DNA from: Amphibalanus amphitrite | Taxonomy: Eukaryota; Arthropoda; Thecostraca; Balanomorpha; Balanidae | DNA length: 64,000 nucleotides | Direction: 5' to 3' | NCBI RefSeq assembly: GCF_019059575.1 | Contig: NW_024882786.1 | Coordinates: 1 to 64,000, forward strand | Shown: positions 48,801-60,630 of the stretch, piece by piece | Position numbering within the stretch: position 1 is the stretch's first letter | Layout: every line of letters starts with the position of its first letter | Made by a program: the position numbers and the translations under genes | Notes under the pieces: generated by a model | Databases searched by the model: none | What the model was told of the DNA's origin: nothing | What the model saw: the letters and a program-made list of their open reading frames with translations, nothing else

Positions 48801-51108
48801 GTGGATCCATGTCCTCCTCCGGCGCAGCGCTAAAAATCGATGAAAATCTGTCGTCATTTATTTCTGGAAAAGGCGACCATGCCTGTAATGTAACCCGTGC
48901 GCTCCGGGATACGGTCTCCTTTTTCCGATAATGTCGTCTCTCCCAGCCCATTATTCTGGGCCGCTCGGTCGCATCTGGTTAGCAAATAAGCGTTCCGACC
49001 GCCACTCAGGAATAAGGCCACGTTGATTACACCCCGGAGAGCAGGTTACGCCGACCGCCGGGATCGGATCGGCGTCTCAGCCTGCCGCAGGCGGGTAGCG
49101 ACGGAGCACTTATGTTGTATTTGTGGCTCTAATGACGAGGAGTTCGAGCAAAAAAAGCTTCATTCAATGAAAGAGATGGGTATTTTATTCAATATTTGAC
49201 CCAAATGCATTTGGAGAAGAGATGAGGCTAAAACAAAGACTGAACTATTCATTCAGCATACCATTTCGCGCCATCATTTGAAGGCGCTGTTCTTTGAAAT
49301 GTGACCGACATTGAATGGGAATGACCCGTAAGCAGCATCTACCCGGACGCTTATATCAAAGTAATGGCTTTAATGAACTCGGCTAACAGATTCTGGATGG
49401 ACGGTTGAATGATATTTGCGTCTGAACTGAAATGACGGAGATATGAGGCTGATGAAGCCGCTCATAGTCTTATTTACACACGAGCGTTTGTTACGAAAAA
49501 TAAATGCATTTAGAATGTCATGTTTCAAAATGAAATGAGTGTATCCTTCACGCCTTAAGATCATAAAAAGGAAAGAACGTGATAAGCACAGACAAGCGGA
49601 AGCGCGATTCACCGCGACGTGGAACTGTGGGGCTCGGCGCCTGGCGGCCAGCCGCCGCCGCTCCGGGTAGGCTGTGCCGCAACACACCGGGTTCGGCGGT
49701 ACAGCCTACGTCTCCAGGCGCCAGCGACTCGGCGGCGGAGACCGGCCTACGTGGCTGACGGAACTGAATGAATCTCAAGCTTGGTCTTGGAAACGGCTGG
49801 TTATGCTGTGCATATATCTTCACGGAGCTGGTAATGAAAGTATTGTGCTCGTAACGTGATGTAAGATAAGCAAACTCATGGCGAAATAAAATCTAGCATC
49901 GAGTGAGTAGTAGAATGAATTCAACCACCACGCCATGGAAATTTGCTTGATAAGCACCAGCCGCTAATTATTCCGATACATGATAAAGGTTGTACCACTA
50001 CCAATGAATCGACACATGGCTACGATTACTCGACACTCCAGTCCCACCAGGTGCAGTCCCGATTTTGTTCGATCAACAGTCCCACGAGTGAAAGTGCACC
50101 GAGGCAAACATTCTGCAACAACTACACGCTGTTTCTGACCAAAAGCGTGCCACAATCGCCGCGACCCCGCCAAATGCACGCCACAATTGCGGCACTGGGC
50201 GTCCGCTATTGCATTACATTTGTTCACGTCGCACCACATTCACGTACAAATTGCAGTCGTCTATGCGGCCCATCAGCGTTAGGAAAACCTGCAGCAATGA
50301 CTCGCAATGGCAGCTATCACTGGTGCAGCCAAATGGGTCAACTGCCGACAATGAACACTGAACAGACAGGCTCACTCACACCTGCAATTATGCAAAATGG
50401 GACATATAAAGAACGCCGCTCCTAGCATCGGCATTTAATTGCAGATAACAAAACGCTTTACATTGCGTGCCATTGCGTAAAAAAATATGAAACGCTGTCA
50501 TATTTTCGACCTACTTTCAACACATATTTTATAAAATACATTTGTTTAAGCGTTTTATAACAAATATTGTTGAAACAATGTGTCGCGAAGGAAAAGACGA
50601 TCTTTATGAGAAACCGTGTCGGAATTCAAAGGGCAAAACTGAAGTTAATGTGTTCCGTTTATTGCAGAGCTATCCCACTTACTGTCTCATTTCGAAGACC
50701 CAGAAAGTTATTGTCTTGCGACATGTGAAAAGTTCGCGCTATTTGAATTTAAATGTGGCAGTAAATATCACAACCATTACCATTGAGATTACCTCTTGAG
50801 ATGCATTTAATCACAAGCCATAAACCATAACTCTTCTCTCTCGGTCATAGCACTCGTACAAAGTTTTCCTCATGTCTCAACTCTGGGTCGCTCTAAACTT
50901 CCCCTGCGTCCATCACAAGGAAAACCGCCACTCAAGAGCGGCCACAACTCACCCTTTGCGTCAGCTCTTCCACAGTTTTCTCCAGGTGCACCACGGCCGC
51001 CTGAAGGCTGCGAAACTGGCCACAGGACGGACACGTGGCGTCCAGGTCGGGACACTGCGCCAGGTAGCCGTGAGGTCCAAACACCAACTTCACGTCCTGT
51101 ACCGCTCC
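27303..51108 (-). CDS. NELL: NELL1/NELL2-like secreted EGF-VWC protein, 3' 13 exons
   Basis: Exons, 5' to 3' on minus: 51108-50953, 47313-47185, 42721-42628, 38048-37857, 37386-37264, 35023-34919, 34210-34055, 33720-33484, 32382-32275, 30865-30709, 30245-30146, 29153-28929, 27839-27303. They sum to 2319 nt in one frame. The order matches vertebrate NELL proteins, which are secreted, trimeric, calcium-binding glycoproteins that bind Robo3 and other receptors. It runs: end of the laminin-G/TSPN domain ([20 protein letters not shown]), coiled coil, VWC pair, six EGF modules (several with the calcium-binding D-x-D-E-C), then the later VWC repeats. The N-terminal signal peptide and most of TSPN are not in the window or not recognisable. 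The tail is lineage-specific. Two borders carry tandem splice-site echoes. Confidence 0.9.
27470..27655. repeat. coding minisatellite in the NELL tail
   Basis: Units of 18-24 bp built on GTGCCGCTCTCTGGCGGC, encoding the PPESGT/PPDGTT repeats on the minus strand. Units are multiples of 3, so copy-number change keeps the frame. Confidence 0.85.
28635..28845. mobile_element. foldback MITE, Tc1/mariner-like
   Basis: The 211-bp element is nearly all inverted repeat: about 68 bp arms begin CAGTCTGTCTTAAAAGTACC and end in its inverse. TA flanks both ends (28633-28634 and 28846-28847), the target-site habit of Tc1/mariner. It lies in the last NELL intron. Confidence 0.88.
28929..29153 (-). CDS. NELL: NELL exon: VWC4 end and VWC5 start
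   Basis: Acceptor CCCCCAG, donor AAG/GTGAGA, phase 0 both sides. Encodes [33 protein letters not shown] and HCPDCRCK (human QGEVDCWPLPCPDVEC, CCPRCVTDPC). Confidence 0.92.
30146..30245 (-). CDS. NELL: NELL exon: VWC4 first part
   Basis: Acceptor TCTGACAG, donor CTG/GTGAGT, phase 2 in and 0 out. Encodes [10 protein letters not shown] and [15 protein letters not shown], matching human SSQCLHQNGE and SGDTWVQNCQQCRCL. Confidence 0.88.
30709..30865 (-). CDS. NELL: NELL exon: VWC3
   Basis: Acceptor GTGACCTCAG, donor GTGAGT, phase 1 in and 2 out. Encodes [34 protein letters not shown] and [15 protein letters not shown] (human CDCENPTVDLFCCPEC). A diverged copy of its acceptor and start lies 55 bp upstream. 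Confidence 0.9.
30843..30935 (-). repeat. NELL: duplicated acceptor and start of NELL VWC3 exon
   Basis: About 37 bp, CTGTGACCYCAG followed by TGTACCRTCGGGGACGAGGT, occur twice 55 bp apart. The downstream copy (minus sense) is the exon, the upstream copy is intronic. Confidence 0.9.
32275..32382 (-). CDS. NELL: NELL exon: EGF 6
   Basis: Acceptor TCCCACAG, donor ACA/GTGAGT, phase 1-1. Encodes [20 protein letters not shown] and [12 protein letters not shown]. Confidence 0.9.
33099..33319. mobile_element. 221-bp MITE with perfect inverted ends
   Basis: About 42 bp at each end are exact inverse copies (TTATTTGAAATTGTTTTAAC... inward). Flanks are consistent with a TA or TTA target. Inner sequence repeats CACTGGGTAGT and AAACTGGG. 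It sits in the NELL intron between the EGF 5 and EGF 6 exons. Confidence 0.88.
33484..33720 (-). CDS. NELL: NELL exon: EGF 4 and EGF 5
   Basis: Acceptor CCCGACAG, donor ATAG/GTGAGA, phase 1-1. Contains [20 protein letters not shown] and [14 protein letters not shown], then the calcium-type module with [14 protein letters not shown], nearly identical in pattern to NELL1 NLPGWYHCECRDGY. Confidence 0.93.
33748..33785. repeat. (GGTCACT)n microsatellite
   Basis: About five units of CACTGGT next to the EGF 4 exon acceptor in the NELL intron. Confidence 0.8.
34055..34210 (-). CDS. NELL: NELL exon: EGF 2 end and EGF 3
   Basis: Acceptor CTCCGCAG, donor CGC/GTGAGT, phase 1-1. Encodes [20 protein letters not shown] and the six-Cys module ending [15 protein letters not shown]. 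Confidence 0.9.
34919..35023 (-). CDS. NELL: NELL exon: EGF module 2, first part
   Basis: Acceptor GTTTCAG, donor GTGAGT, phase 1-1. Calcium-binding type start DLDEC, then [20 protein letters not shown]; the last Cys is in the next exon. Confidence 0.9.
37264..37386 (-). CDS. NELL: NELL exon: EGF module 1
   Basis: Acceptor TTTGCAG, donor GTGAGC, phase 1-1 as is typical of EGF exons. Encodes a six-Cys [23 protein letters not shown], then [16 protein letters not shown]. Confidence 0.9.
37641..37864 (-). repeat. NELL: minisatellite of the NELL VWC2 exon donor
   Basis: Ten copies of CTGCAGAGGTCAGTG (minus strand), spaced about 17-25 bp. The one at about 37851-37864 is the genuine exon end and donor; nine lie downstream in the intron. 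The copies include the variants TTCTGCAG, CCGGGCTGCAG and TCCTGCAG. Confidence 0.92.
37857..38048 (-). CDS. NELL: NELL exon: VWC2
   Basis: Acceptor GCCCCCAG, donor AGAG/GTCAGT, phase 1 both sides. Encodes [34 protein letters not shown] and [11 protein letters not shown]. Nine intronic echoes of the 3' border follow. Confidence 0.88.
39431..40122 (-). mobile_element. dispersed repeat element, copy D (full length)
   Basis: 692-bp inverse copy, A subtype, from TTACGGAGCGAGCG (right side) to GGCGTTATACTGG (left side), with two palindromes and an expanded GGCCGG run near 40038-40062. It lies in a NELL intron. Confidence 0.88.
41836..41915. repeat. short minisatellite
   Basis: About three units of 24 bp, CGCACTACCGCGCCYCTGCAA, in a NELL intron. 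Non-coding. Confidence 0.75.
42628..42721 (-). CDS. NELL: NELL exon: VWC1 end
   Basis: Acceptor GTTCGCAG, donor GTAAGT, phase 0 in and 1 out. Encodes [16 protein letters not shown] and [10 protein letters not shown], the CCxxC end of a VWC module. Confidence 0.88.
45876..46006. mobile_element. 131-bp MITE
   Basis: Inverted ends of about 27 bp (ACACGGAACAAAAATGGTAG...) flanked by TA on each side. The inside carries CGCGTTTCGGCT and GTCATCAGCG. Confidence 0.85.
46661..46684. repeat. (GGC)n microsatellite
   Basis: Eight or so GGC units in a GC-rich patch of a NELL intron. Confidence 0.9.
47185..47313 (-). CDS. NELL: NELL exon: coiled-coil end and VWC1 start
   Basis: Acceptor CTTTCAG, donor ATG/GTAAGT, 43 codons, phase 0. 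Encodes [20 protein letters not shown] and [14 protein letters not shown], the NELL coiled-coil exit and first VWC module (human RMNRLDQCYCERTC...WIDGCKNCTC). Confidence 0.9.
49636..49728. repeat. interrupted GC-rich inverted repeat
   Basis: GGCGCCTGG and GTAGGCTGTGCCGC on the left face GGCGGTACAGCCTAC and CCAGGCGCC on the right. It may be a small foldback element or hairpin in the large NELL intron between the coiled-coil exons. Confidence 0.6.
50953..51108 (-). CDS. NELL: NELL exon: end of TSPN domain and coiled coil
   Basis: Acceptor CCGCCCCCAG, donor AGG/GTGAGT, phase 0 out. Encodes [20 protein letters not shown], then a coiled coil ([20 protein letters not shown]). Matches human NELL1 QDVQLLVMPQGFIAQCPDLN and the oligomerisation helix. 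Confidence 0.9.
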
Positions 51109-54100
51109 CTGGGGGCGGAAGGCATACGCAGGGTTAATGGGGGACGTTGGGTGGGAGGTGTTAATACTTACATAGCTTGTTTGATAGTTTGTTGGATGCT
51201 GAGAATAAAACAGCTGTAAGTACAATTACGGGGTGAATTGGATACAGCTTTATCTTAAATCAAATCATGGATGACATAACAGTCAGATCTAACTTCGTTC
51301 AGTGGGCATGTTCGTGTCTTTTAAATCATAACGACATGGGGGCTTGGACAATAAACTTTGGTGTTTTAAAGAAACCCTCAAGTTCATCGATGGCTTTCAG
51401 AGCTTCAACATAGATCACAAAAATAACGAGTTGTTAATTGCTCACGCATTAGAGACCCAAGTTTGATATAGCTCAAGTTCGGTCCAGTTTCACGTTTCCA
51501 AGAATACGTCACTCCTGGGTCTCGTGTGGCGGGAAGTTGGCAGCGGTTCGGCAGATAAGGTTTTGGGGACACTGCCGTCACCACCGCCGGGGAGCAGGAT
51601 AATGAGGTCTGACGCAGAGAGAGGCGACACGGCACCGGACGGCTGAGTGCGGTGATGGCGGCGGAAGGGGAGGCGGGGAGGAGGCGGAGGAGAGGGGAGG
51701 AGGGAGGGAGAGAGGGTGGTAGATGGAGGATGAGGTGGTGGATAGAGCCGTGAATGGTGGAGGCGGCAGTGGCAGCGGAGCGGGCCGGTGGCAGTTGGCA
51801 GGGGAGGAGATGATTACGGGGCCATTCTCCACGCTCCATTACCGGCGGCCTATCTGAGACACTCCCGTCCTGCCGGTAGTGGGTCGAGACTGCGCGGCGC
51901 GACCACGGACGCCTCCCCCGGAGGGAGCCCTCGTCACGCCTTTTTTGGACAGTTTTTCTATCCTCAGCCCCACTATCATCATCACGCGCCTCACACCGCC
52001 CGGCGGATAAACATTGCCTCATGGTCTTCTACCACCCCGAAACGTTAATTGGGTTCGGGGGATCGATGATGAGGTTCTTTGCAGAGGCGTGCTGTTCTAT
52101 CCACAACTGTTGTTGTTTGGCCTGGTGTTTGGTAATTGGTGCTACCCGGCGATATCATTCAGTAAATATGTCCTAGTTCTTGAAACCCTACGACGGCATC
52201 CGTCGAATGCTAAAGAATCGTCAAAGTGTCTCGCTTATTGCAAGCACAGTGAAAATAATTCACTTATCAAAATATCGTTATCAGCAATCCATAGAAATGT
52301 CAAATAAGCCACAATGAAGCAGGCGCTACAGTGTCGACTGTCGATGTTAATGAAACGATCTATGGCAAAAGAAGGAATGTCACTATGACGCAATATTTCC
52401 TTCGGTAGCAGCGATAGCATGAATAACCCGGTAGCCAAAGAAGCAGCTGACCTTTCCACTACGAAGTACGAATTAAGAATTTAACTGAGGTTCATGGGAG
52501 ACGCTGCAGTTAGAAGAATGCTGGAAAACTTCACAGTGACATTCGCATCCATTCACTTTCGTAGTCGGAAAGGACTGGGATGCATTTTTGCTTCAAATTA
52601 AATTTAATGCTTTCGATAAGGGCATAAAAGCGCCGCTTACGTAATTTCACAGTGGTGTCAATTACATTTCAAATCAACTTTTCAAACAGCAAACAGCTAG
52701 CATCTTATCTAACCATCGCAATCAGGGTCTTTGAAGATACGTTGAGACTAACTGTATTAATTCATTCCCAGTGCAGTTATAGCCACAGCACAGTTACTGG
52801 ACCCACATGGAGCCCCTTCAGAGCGCTGTCTGAACGGAACTATCCCAGACACTTTGTCTGGGTCCGGCTCGGTGCGCCATGACACACAGGCACCCAGACC
52901 TCCTGTCTGGACAGCAGTTTCCGAGAAGGCGTCGTTTTCTGCGAGATGAGTCACAGTCGACGGCTGGCCGGTCGGCCCGTCGGCCTCCAATAGGCCGGTC
53001 ATCGATTCATTGATCGTCTGAATCGGTCCGGAGCGGATGGTGCTTCGAGCCGACCCGACCCGGGCCAACGCCGGTGAATTGTCCGACCGATAACACACTG
53101 CTCGTCGCCCGCCCATGGCGCGATTTTAATGCACCGTTATGGTTGTGTCAAGTTAGGCTAAAGACAGGTTTTAATTTCATAATGGTGTGATTAGGTGATG
53201 GTGGAGCGACTGGCCTGCGATACGATAACGACAGGCAGACAGACATACAGACGGGCTGGAAAATGTCACCCTGGCTCAGCACGCCTGAAATGGCCACATT
53301 TCACCGAGCGATGACCATAAATCTAGCTGCCTGGCCAACTCGAAGCTATGGTGCTGGTTTTTGGCCAGGCAAACAGGGCGGCGGCCGTGGGCGTGGACTT
53401 TGCTGTATGCGGCGGGTCACCCGGCGTTTGCATATTGTCATTGAGTAGTTCGCTGAGTTACCAAGTTCGCCAGTACAGTTACTGGCTTTTGTGTAGTTTC
53501 GGTGATTTGGCACACGCATGCACCTTTACCAGCATTGATGCCTGCAACGTAATTAATCGCTCAGTTCATTAAATAGAGCAATATCATGAGCGGAGTAATA
53601 TTAACACTTACTTTTGGCTGTTTTATAATTTAGTGCAATCAGTGAGATACTTTTTGTTTGGTGTAAAAACATAAGCCTCTCCTTTTCACACAATAAATGC
53701 GGAACGTTCCATGCTGCGCCGTTTCGGCCGAGGAAGCCAAACGTCGTTCTAGTAGCCTAGTTCTTATCCACCCTTCGCACCCATCCCCGTTCTCCCCAAT
53801 GCCCTCAGACACGTCTGGACCCAGAAATCGTCGAGAAAAGGCGTGGTCTGACGGCCCTTGGCCTGACCTTCGACTGCAGAGAAGTTATTGGTTATGACTT
53901 ACCAATATCTGTCTGAAGGGAGAATTTCATCAGAGCTGACCTTCGAGAAACTTGGTCGCGCCGTATCTCATAGAATATGGACGGAACGATGGCGGAGAAA
54001 TAAGCAAATGCATAGGAAATAAGGATTCAAGACTTATGGAAGAGATAATGTCATGAATGTCAGACATGCTCTGATTCAAATGCTCATAAAAATAACAAAA

Positions 54101-57100
54101 ATAAAAACAAGTGAATAGAACAAAATAGTAAACAACCATTTCATGTTTTAGTTCGGCCTATAACATACGAGAAAATTGGATGCAGAGCTACGTAATCTAT
54201 GTATAACAGCTTGATGGACAGGTCTTCTCGAAAAGACGGCATAACCTCGAGTCGTCACTGGAATTGCGAGTGACCGCACGAAGTGGGTACTGGGTAGTCC
54301 GCGACTGCCCGAATTCCGACCACGTCTCAGGACCATCCAGCTCACTGGATTCAGTTCTCGTGTCACATCAGCAGCCGCTCTTCGTGACGGGGTTCTGAAT
54401 CGCCGCTGGGACACCTAACCAGTCTCTGACGTGCGCAGTCTACATTTGTTGATGACGCTCATGCATAGGAACAGCCCAGCATCAAGTGGCAAAAGCAAGG
54501 ATCAGAGTGAAGAAGATACGCTGTTATAATGATGCAATCGGTCGATGACTGGCTGGCGATTTGATGAGCGTTTTTTGTTGGTATTGTAATAAAATTGCGC
54601 GCATTCAGTAGTTGCCGTCGAGCAATTACTTGTTTGGAAATGAAATGCAAATGACTTCTGGTCAACTTCTCAGCTTCTGGGTCACGACCTCAATGACTAC
54701 TTCATTTTTCCACTTATGTTAATTGCAGCACTCGCTCATGCTGACCATAAAACATATACCAAATAATTGAATATGTGCGTAATAAGTCATGCACGTAACA
54801 AATAGCCTAATCTGCATGACTGCATGTTAGTGTTACGTGACAGATTGGCTGGAATTAATAATCAATAATCCATAAATTATCTAATTGAATCAGGTTTCGG
54901 ACATCCGACACCTCTATTATGTGCGCCATCCATCTCTACGATCACCTCCACTCGGTGCGGCGGCCGCTGGCGAGCCCCTGCACACCTGCTCGGCTCCACA
55001 CCAGCCAGCGCGTCCATCGATATCGCTGTCATCGCCGGCGCTCCCCATCGCCGGCGCTTCGGCAGACACCGGGGCGATGTATCGATACTCGGCCGGGACT
55101 CACCCCGCGGCGTGTCGTCCGCGGCGGCTACGTGAGCCACGAGTTGGTAGGTACCACGGTGGTGAGTGGTGGCGGCAGGGAGGGCCGGCCATTCACCCCG
55201 GGCCCGTGTGAGAATCCCGACATGCCACCGCCCACCGTCCCCCTTGCCCCAACATCAACCGCATTCTAGCACAGACAGGGAGTTATAGTTGCATGCCAAG
55301 GCATTGTCGAAGGCCCGGTAAGACGGTTGTTGGAGCTTTGCGCATACCGCGCCGCTGTAACGGAAAGGTGTAATGGTGCGTCGTCACCCCACGACAGTGT
55401 CATATTCCAGTTGGTTTTATGGAGTTCGAGTCAAAGTATAGACCCCTAGATCGATTAAAACTCAAAACTCGTGTGGTTGGTAAAGTGGGATACACGCGCG
55501 ATTTACCACCTAAAACGGTCCCAGCTGCCCCATCGTTAGCGGTTGTGATTATGGCTATTAACTAGCAAATTTAGTGCATGCTGATGTCCGCGTGATATAA
55601 GACTGCAGCATCATTTTACGTTCCACGCTGAAGGTTGCAGTTCGAAATTGCATAAAATGTAGAGACCGACACCCAGACAGCACCCATAACTAGTGACTTG
55701 ACATTACCCTGCATTGCCCCTATCATCGCATTTATTCTTCCACGAAAAGCCGCCCGGTAACGGCGTCGCGATTTCTGTAAACACTGCCCGATACACGGCC
55801 GATTTGGCAACAAACGGTGCCTGCCCATGCAACTGGGCCGGGCCATTGCAGAATGCAGGGCGGCGGCCCGGCCGGCCGGTCGCTCGATTACTTCCTTTCA
55901 CGGCCGGCGCGTGCCGTGCCGACGGCCGTCCGTCATTCCGGCAGACCCCCGTCGGTGACGACAGTCCGGAGCAGTTCCACTTGACCGGCCCGTCGAGCCG
56001 CCCACCTGGAGGGCTCATTACCACCCTTGTTTACCCCTCGACTGACCCTCGCCGCCGCCGCCGCCGGACCCCTTCTGCGCCCCTGAGCGTGACGTCAGGT
56101 GGGTGCACTCTCACCTGTCCGGCTTCGGCTTTGAACACGGCTGGGCGCGTTCCCAAAGCCGGCGCTCGCCCAGTTGTGCCGCCATCGGAAGCGCAGCGTT
56201 AATTGCTTTGAGGGAGTGAGGCCCCACACAATGGGAAAACGAAAATAGATATTATTGATGAAGCGGACGCTGAATGACGGGATTGTGGCGGCTCGGGCGG
56301 CAGTGGCCACTGGCCAGCGACGGCGCACTTCCGCGGCATTACAAGCCCGCGGCCGGACCACAAACAGTCCACTGTCGCATTGTCTGGCACTGTCGCAGTG
56401 CAGCGGCTCAGCGGCCCGGCCGAGCCCTTAACAGCCCAGCCGAACCCTCTCCAGGGCAACGCGGACGAGTTAGCACCACCCCCGGACGGAGATCGGGGCG
56501 ACCCATCAGCCGGCGACCGGCAGGCGCCACTCTCTTCCGTAATTACATTGGCCCAGAGTTGGCGACGACGGGCTCCGGGTCGTTTTGGGGCCTGGATGCG
56601 GCGACTGGGGCGATAAAAGCCGCCACCGGTCGGCCGACACCGGAGCCCAGTCGCACTCTGCAGGTCGATAATGGGACGGCAACAGCTCGGCCGCGACCCG
56701 GGCTCGACACTCTGCGGAACAGTCCTGAGCTGTCTCTGGCTTTAGGTGTGACCCAGGAGAGGTGAGATAGCTTAAAATAGTAGCAATTGTTTATTTGGTT
56801 CTACAAATGAGATGAAATTAGCGAAACAGAATACCGGAATCCAGGATACTTCAGCTGATCTTTACTTCAGCAACTTTCCGGCCTGCCACCGGTCTCAGAC
56901 TCTCGCAGATCTACTAATAATATCGCATCTCAGGGTCGACTTTATACTGTAAAAACTGCAGCGCTCACGTTGGGTAAGTGGGTCAATTTTCGTCCAGGAA
57001 GCTATCGTAATAACGTCGTTCCGATATCGGATTACGTCGTTTAATCCAAACTGACTCACTTGGGACAAGCTCGCCCGATCAATTTGGATTCTGGCTGCCC

Positions 57101-58836
57101 GAGTTCCGCCACGAGTGCGGCAAAATGAAGCAGCAGATGCGGTCAACGCTGGAAATTTGAGGCTGATGACTTTATTTTGGCGGTCTTTTTTACACGAACG
57201 GGTCTGCTCATCCTTCAGTTCCTAGTTTAATGAAGCCTTACATTTGAGGTGAGGGTTGTTGTGCCTTGTTAGCTTAAGCCTCAACTTTTTAGTTCCATCA
57301 TCCATGATAAAAATAATTCCTGCAACTACCCTTTCATTATCCAGGCCCACGTTGTCACCTTATCCAGGAAGCCCAGTCAGACCAGAACCCAACCAGACTG
57401 CCTTCTCCGTGCCTGACGCGCGGACAGTGTTCGCAGAAGCCGTGTCTGTTCGTGGCCAGTGTTCACGGACAGAGCGGCGGCCAATGGGACGTCTGGGTCC
57501 GGCCAGCCACGCCGGCGGCACGTATTGATTCTCCTCCGCCGAAACAGTGCTGACGAAATCCGCCACGCACGTGCCTCAGGGCTCCAGCCAAATTCTTGCA
57601 ACGCGGTTTGGAAGAATTATATTAGGCTGGAAGAATTCATGCGCAACACATCTCTCTTTTTATATAATATCCACGCATGTTGAAATCGATGCTGACCTTT
57701 GCGGAATCTGGGGAATGATAATGGTAGCTATTTTGTTGATGAATTTGCGAAACCGTATCTCATTCGCGGCAATTAATCGTGCTATCACGGTGGAAGCATG
57801 TAATCTCCTGAAATCCCGCCGCCCTGCTGACGCGGAAGCAGCGCTCTCCATTTAAGCCGTCTCTCGCCATTGGCGTCGTATCTGGCAGTCGTTCCAGACG
57901 ATCTGCCCGGCAGCCTCATCAGCCGGGTCACCTCTGGCCGGGCCCGGTCCCGGAAATTTCCCATGACCCTGACGAGCCCGGCCGAGCAGCGCCGGGGCCG
58001 ACACCGGCCTGGTAACAGTTCGAGCGCCGCCGGCGGTCTGTCGGTACCGACGGGACCACCGCCGACGCCGGGGCTGCTGCCAACTGGCCGACGCCGCGCC
58101 ACACTCGCCTCGCCGCGCTACATTTGCCGCGCCGCGTCGTCGATGTTCTTCTTCGCCGCCGTCGCCGCTATGGCGGCCCCGCGCTGTTAGGCCCTCGCTG
58201 ACCGGTCTCGAAGACGACAGTAGCGACAGGAGCGGTGTCGGTGGCGGCGACGGCGGCGACAGCGGCGTTGACAGCTCTCCATGGTCGACAGGACCTCCCA
58301 CGGCGCCTCCCTTCCCCTCCTCGGTCCATCTGTCTTCTCGCCTCGGTGGAGCCGTGTCCGACAGTTGGAGTGGCGTGTTTTTACGGTGTCTGTAGCATGT
58401 GCCAAAACCACATGACTTAATGGCTCCGTGAGAGATAACGGCGCCAGTGGCGCCCGAAATAGGGACGGAGGAGAGGGAACGGACCGCCTGCCCAGACGGT
58501 GGCGAAACAACCACCGCCACTGATTGATAGAGTGTTGGCTTTTTAAAGTCTGGCTTTGGCGTGTTACTGAAGAGATGAACTGGTTACGAATTACTGCATT
58601 ATGAATGACTAAACAGTAGGTAAACACTGCGAGGCGGAGGAAAAAAGGAACTGAAAAAAGGAAATGAAGTCAGGCCAGGTCCACAAGAAGAGACCATAAT
58701 TGGTCTGGCCTGGCAGTCATGACCAGCCACTGGCTGTCAATTTATCTGGGCTTCCGTCTGTATAGCAGCCGCTCTGCAAAACGGCCGTTAAAGAAATCCC
58801 CAGTTCCAGCCAATTTTGACCGCTCCTGTACCAGAC
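51109..58836. other. NELL upstream intron or flank; no exon recognised
   Basis: The preceding NELL exons (rest of TSPN, signal peptide) should lie further up the minus strand. I found no segment here with the TSPN pattern. GC- and CpG-rich blocks at about 51570-51950, 55000-55230, 55840-56760 and 57860-58330 have long open frames on both strands, but these look compositional. Confidence 0.45.
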
Positions 58837-60630
58837 GGGGCATTCCACGTCAAATCGAACAAAAATCGGCTGTTTTGCACCTTACCATCAGCGATTTCAT
58901 TATAAATTTGTGAGCGAGTTCCTGTGTGGCCCCGGACATTACATTGATGTTTTTTGCACATTCTGACCACAGGTCTTCTAAATATAGGGCATCAAATTTT
59001 TACAAAATGTTGCATCTCTATATTTTTGAACGACCATAACTTTGGTTGTACTTGTTTGATTTGAATGAAATAAACCTTACTGTTTAGGTAATATCTTAAG
59101 CATTTGTTTAGAATTGCACCTACTTAAATATATGACCTTGAAATTTGCTTAACTCTGTTCTTAAGCACAAATATTGAAATAGCAAAAAACACGTCACCTT
59201 CGATTTGGCTCATTTTCATATATTTTATTGCCTACCATATTCTTAACAACCTGTGAAAAAATTAGAGTGGGCCATTCATAAGTTTTGAAGAAAATTGCAC
59301 ATATGCAAACGTATGTTAGCACGCGCAGTGGAGGGGGAAGAACGAATTTCGCCCACCCCTCCTGTTTTTCGCCAATATCTCATAAGACTAATGCGAAATT
59401 AATTATGGCTACCTGTCAAGAATTGAATTGGACATCTCATCGTGCAAGCAATAAGAAAATCGGTTCACAACTGTTCTAGTAATAGCGGTGTTAAGTGAAC
59501 ATCCTGTCGCCGCAGCAACGCGGCGACTCGGCAGCCGGCGCCGACCGCTACGCGCCGCCTGAATTGTAGACTGTGCCGGGACGGAACGGAACTGTTCCGT
59601 CTTTACATCGCGCTCTCTACCGCTGATTACGTTCGATTCGCGTTAAATTTTGTGAGAAGACTAAAAAATGTACAGGCAATCTTATGGTGAAAGAATTTTG
59701 AAAATCAGTTGGTAAACAATTGAAATATGAACGTGTAAACACAAAATTGTGATTGCTGCGTTTCCCGCATCTGCCGAGCCCGCCTCAGCCGGCGACATGT
59801 TACTCTTAGCAGGCCTCTAACTGCCATATTTATTATTGGATTTACTAGAAATTCCCCATACATACTAAAAAATGTATGTTCTTTCGTATAGTGAAGATCA
59901 AAAGACGTGAAGATATCGTTGCGTGATAATGTTTTCGTTGAATTTACTTCATGATATTTCCACATGGCTCAAAATTCACCGCAAAATACCGTTTGCCTGA
60001 GACACTTTTACTATGGAACGTGAATGCTTGACTACGATGACTATGCATTTCCATTCTCGCAGAGTTTGGGATATCACTAATCAGCAATCATTCATTTCAG
60101 AAAGTGTACACAAGCAAGCATGTCTTGACTCTGTCTTTCAAGGTCACGCGCGGTTGCGCGATGTTGATGCATGAAAACGGCGTTTGCCGCGAAAGCTATG
60201 AATGGCCCACTCCAATTTTTTCACAGATGGTTAGGAACATTGTGACGGACATAATATGTAAAAATTACCCAAATCGAAGGTGACGTGTTTTTTGCTATTT
60301 AAATTTTTCTGTTTTAATTCAAGGTCGAATGCATTTCAAGGTCACTTCAATTTAATTTTATAATTAAAAATCAAAGCCTTATCAATTGCCTATAAGACCC
60401 TGTTAATATCATTTTGATACCAGAAAAGGAACCAGAGTTATAGCCATTTAAAAAATTAATGTGTGGCATTTTTCGCTATATTCGATGACCTATATCTCAG
60501 CGATACGTTATCAAATTTCGAAAATATTATACGTAACTCAGTTTTGAACCATGCCCAGTCTGCCTACAAATTTTCAGAAAAATCGAAGGGGATGACGGAT
60601 TTCGGTGTTTGATTTGACGTGGAATGCCCC
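58837..60630. mobile_element. 1.8-kb DNA transposon with long inverted repeats
   Basis: Ends are GGGGCATTCCACGTCAAATC and its exact inverse, flanked by AGAC on both sides (58833-58836 and 60631-60634). Inverted similarity extends imperfectly inward about 450 bp: AACACGTCACCTTCGATTTG and GTGGGCCATTCATA near 59190-59280 recur inverted near 60195-60290. No transposase frame is visible. The central part (59300-60160) is not repeated and includes a GC-rich patch near 59510-59640. Confidence 0.85.

Noticed and set aside
55714..56765. Two plus-strand frames of about 160 codons.
   Set aside because: GC-rich compositional frames without recognisable domain or splice context.
57852..58520. 222-residue minus-strand frame in a GC-rich block.
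   Set aside because: All frames are open by composition. No family motif; Pro/Arg/Ser-rich on both strands. More likely a CpG-rich non-coding patch.
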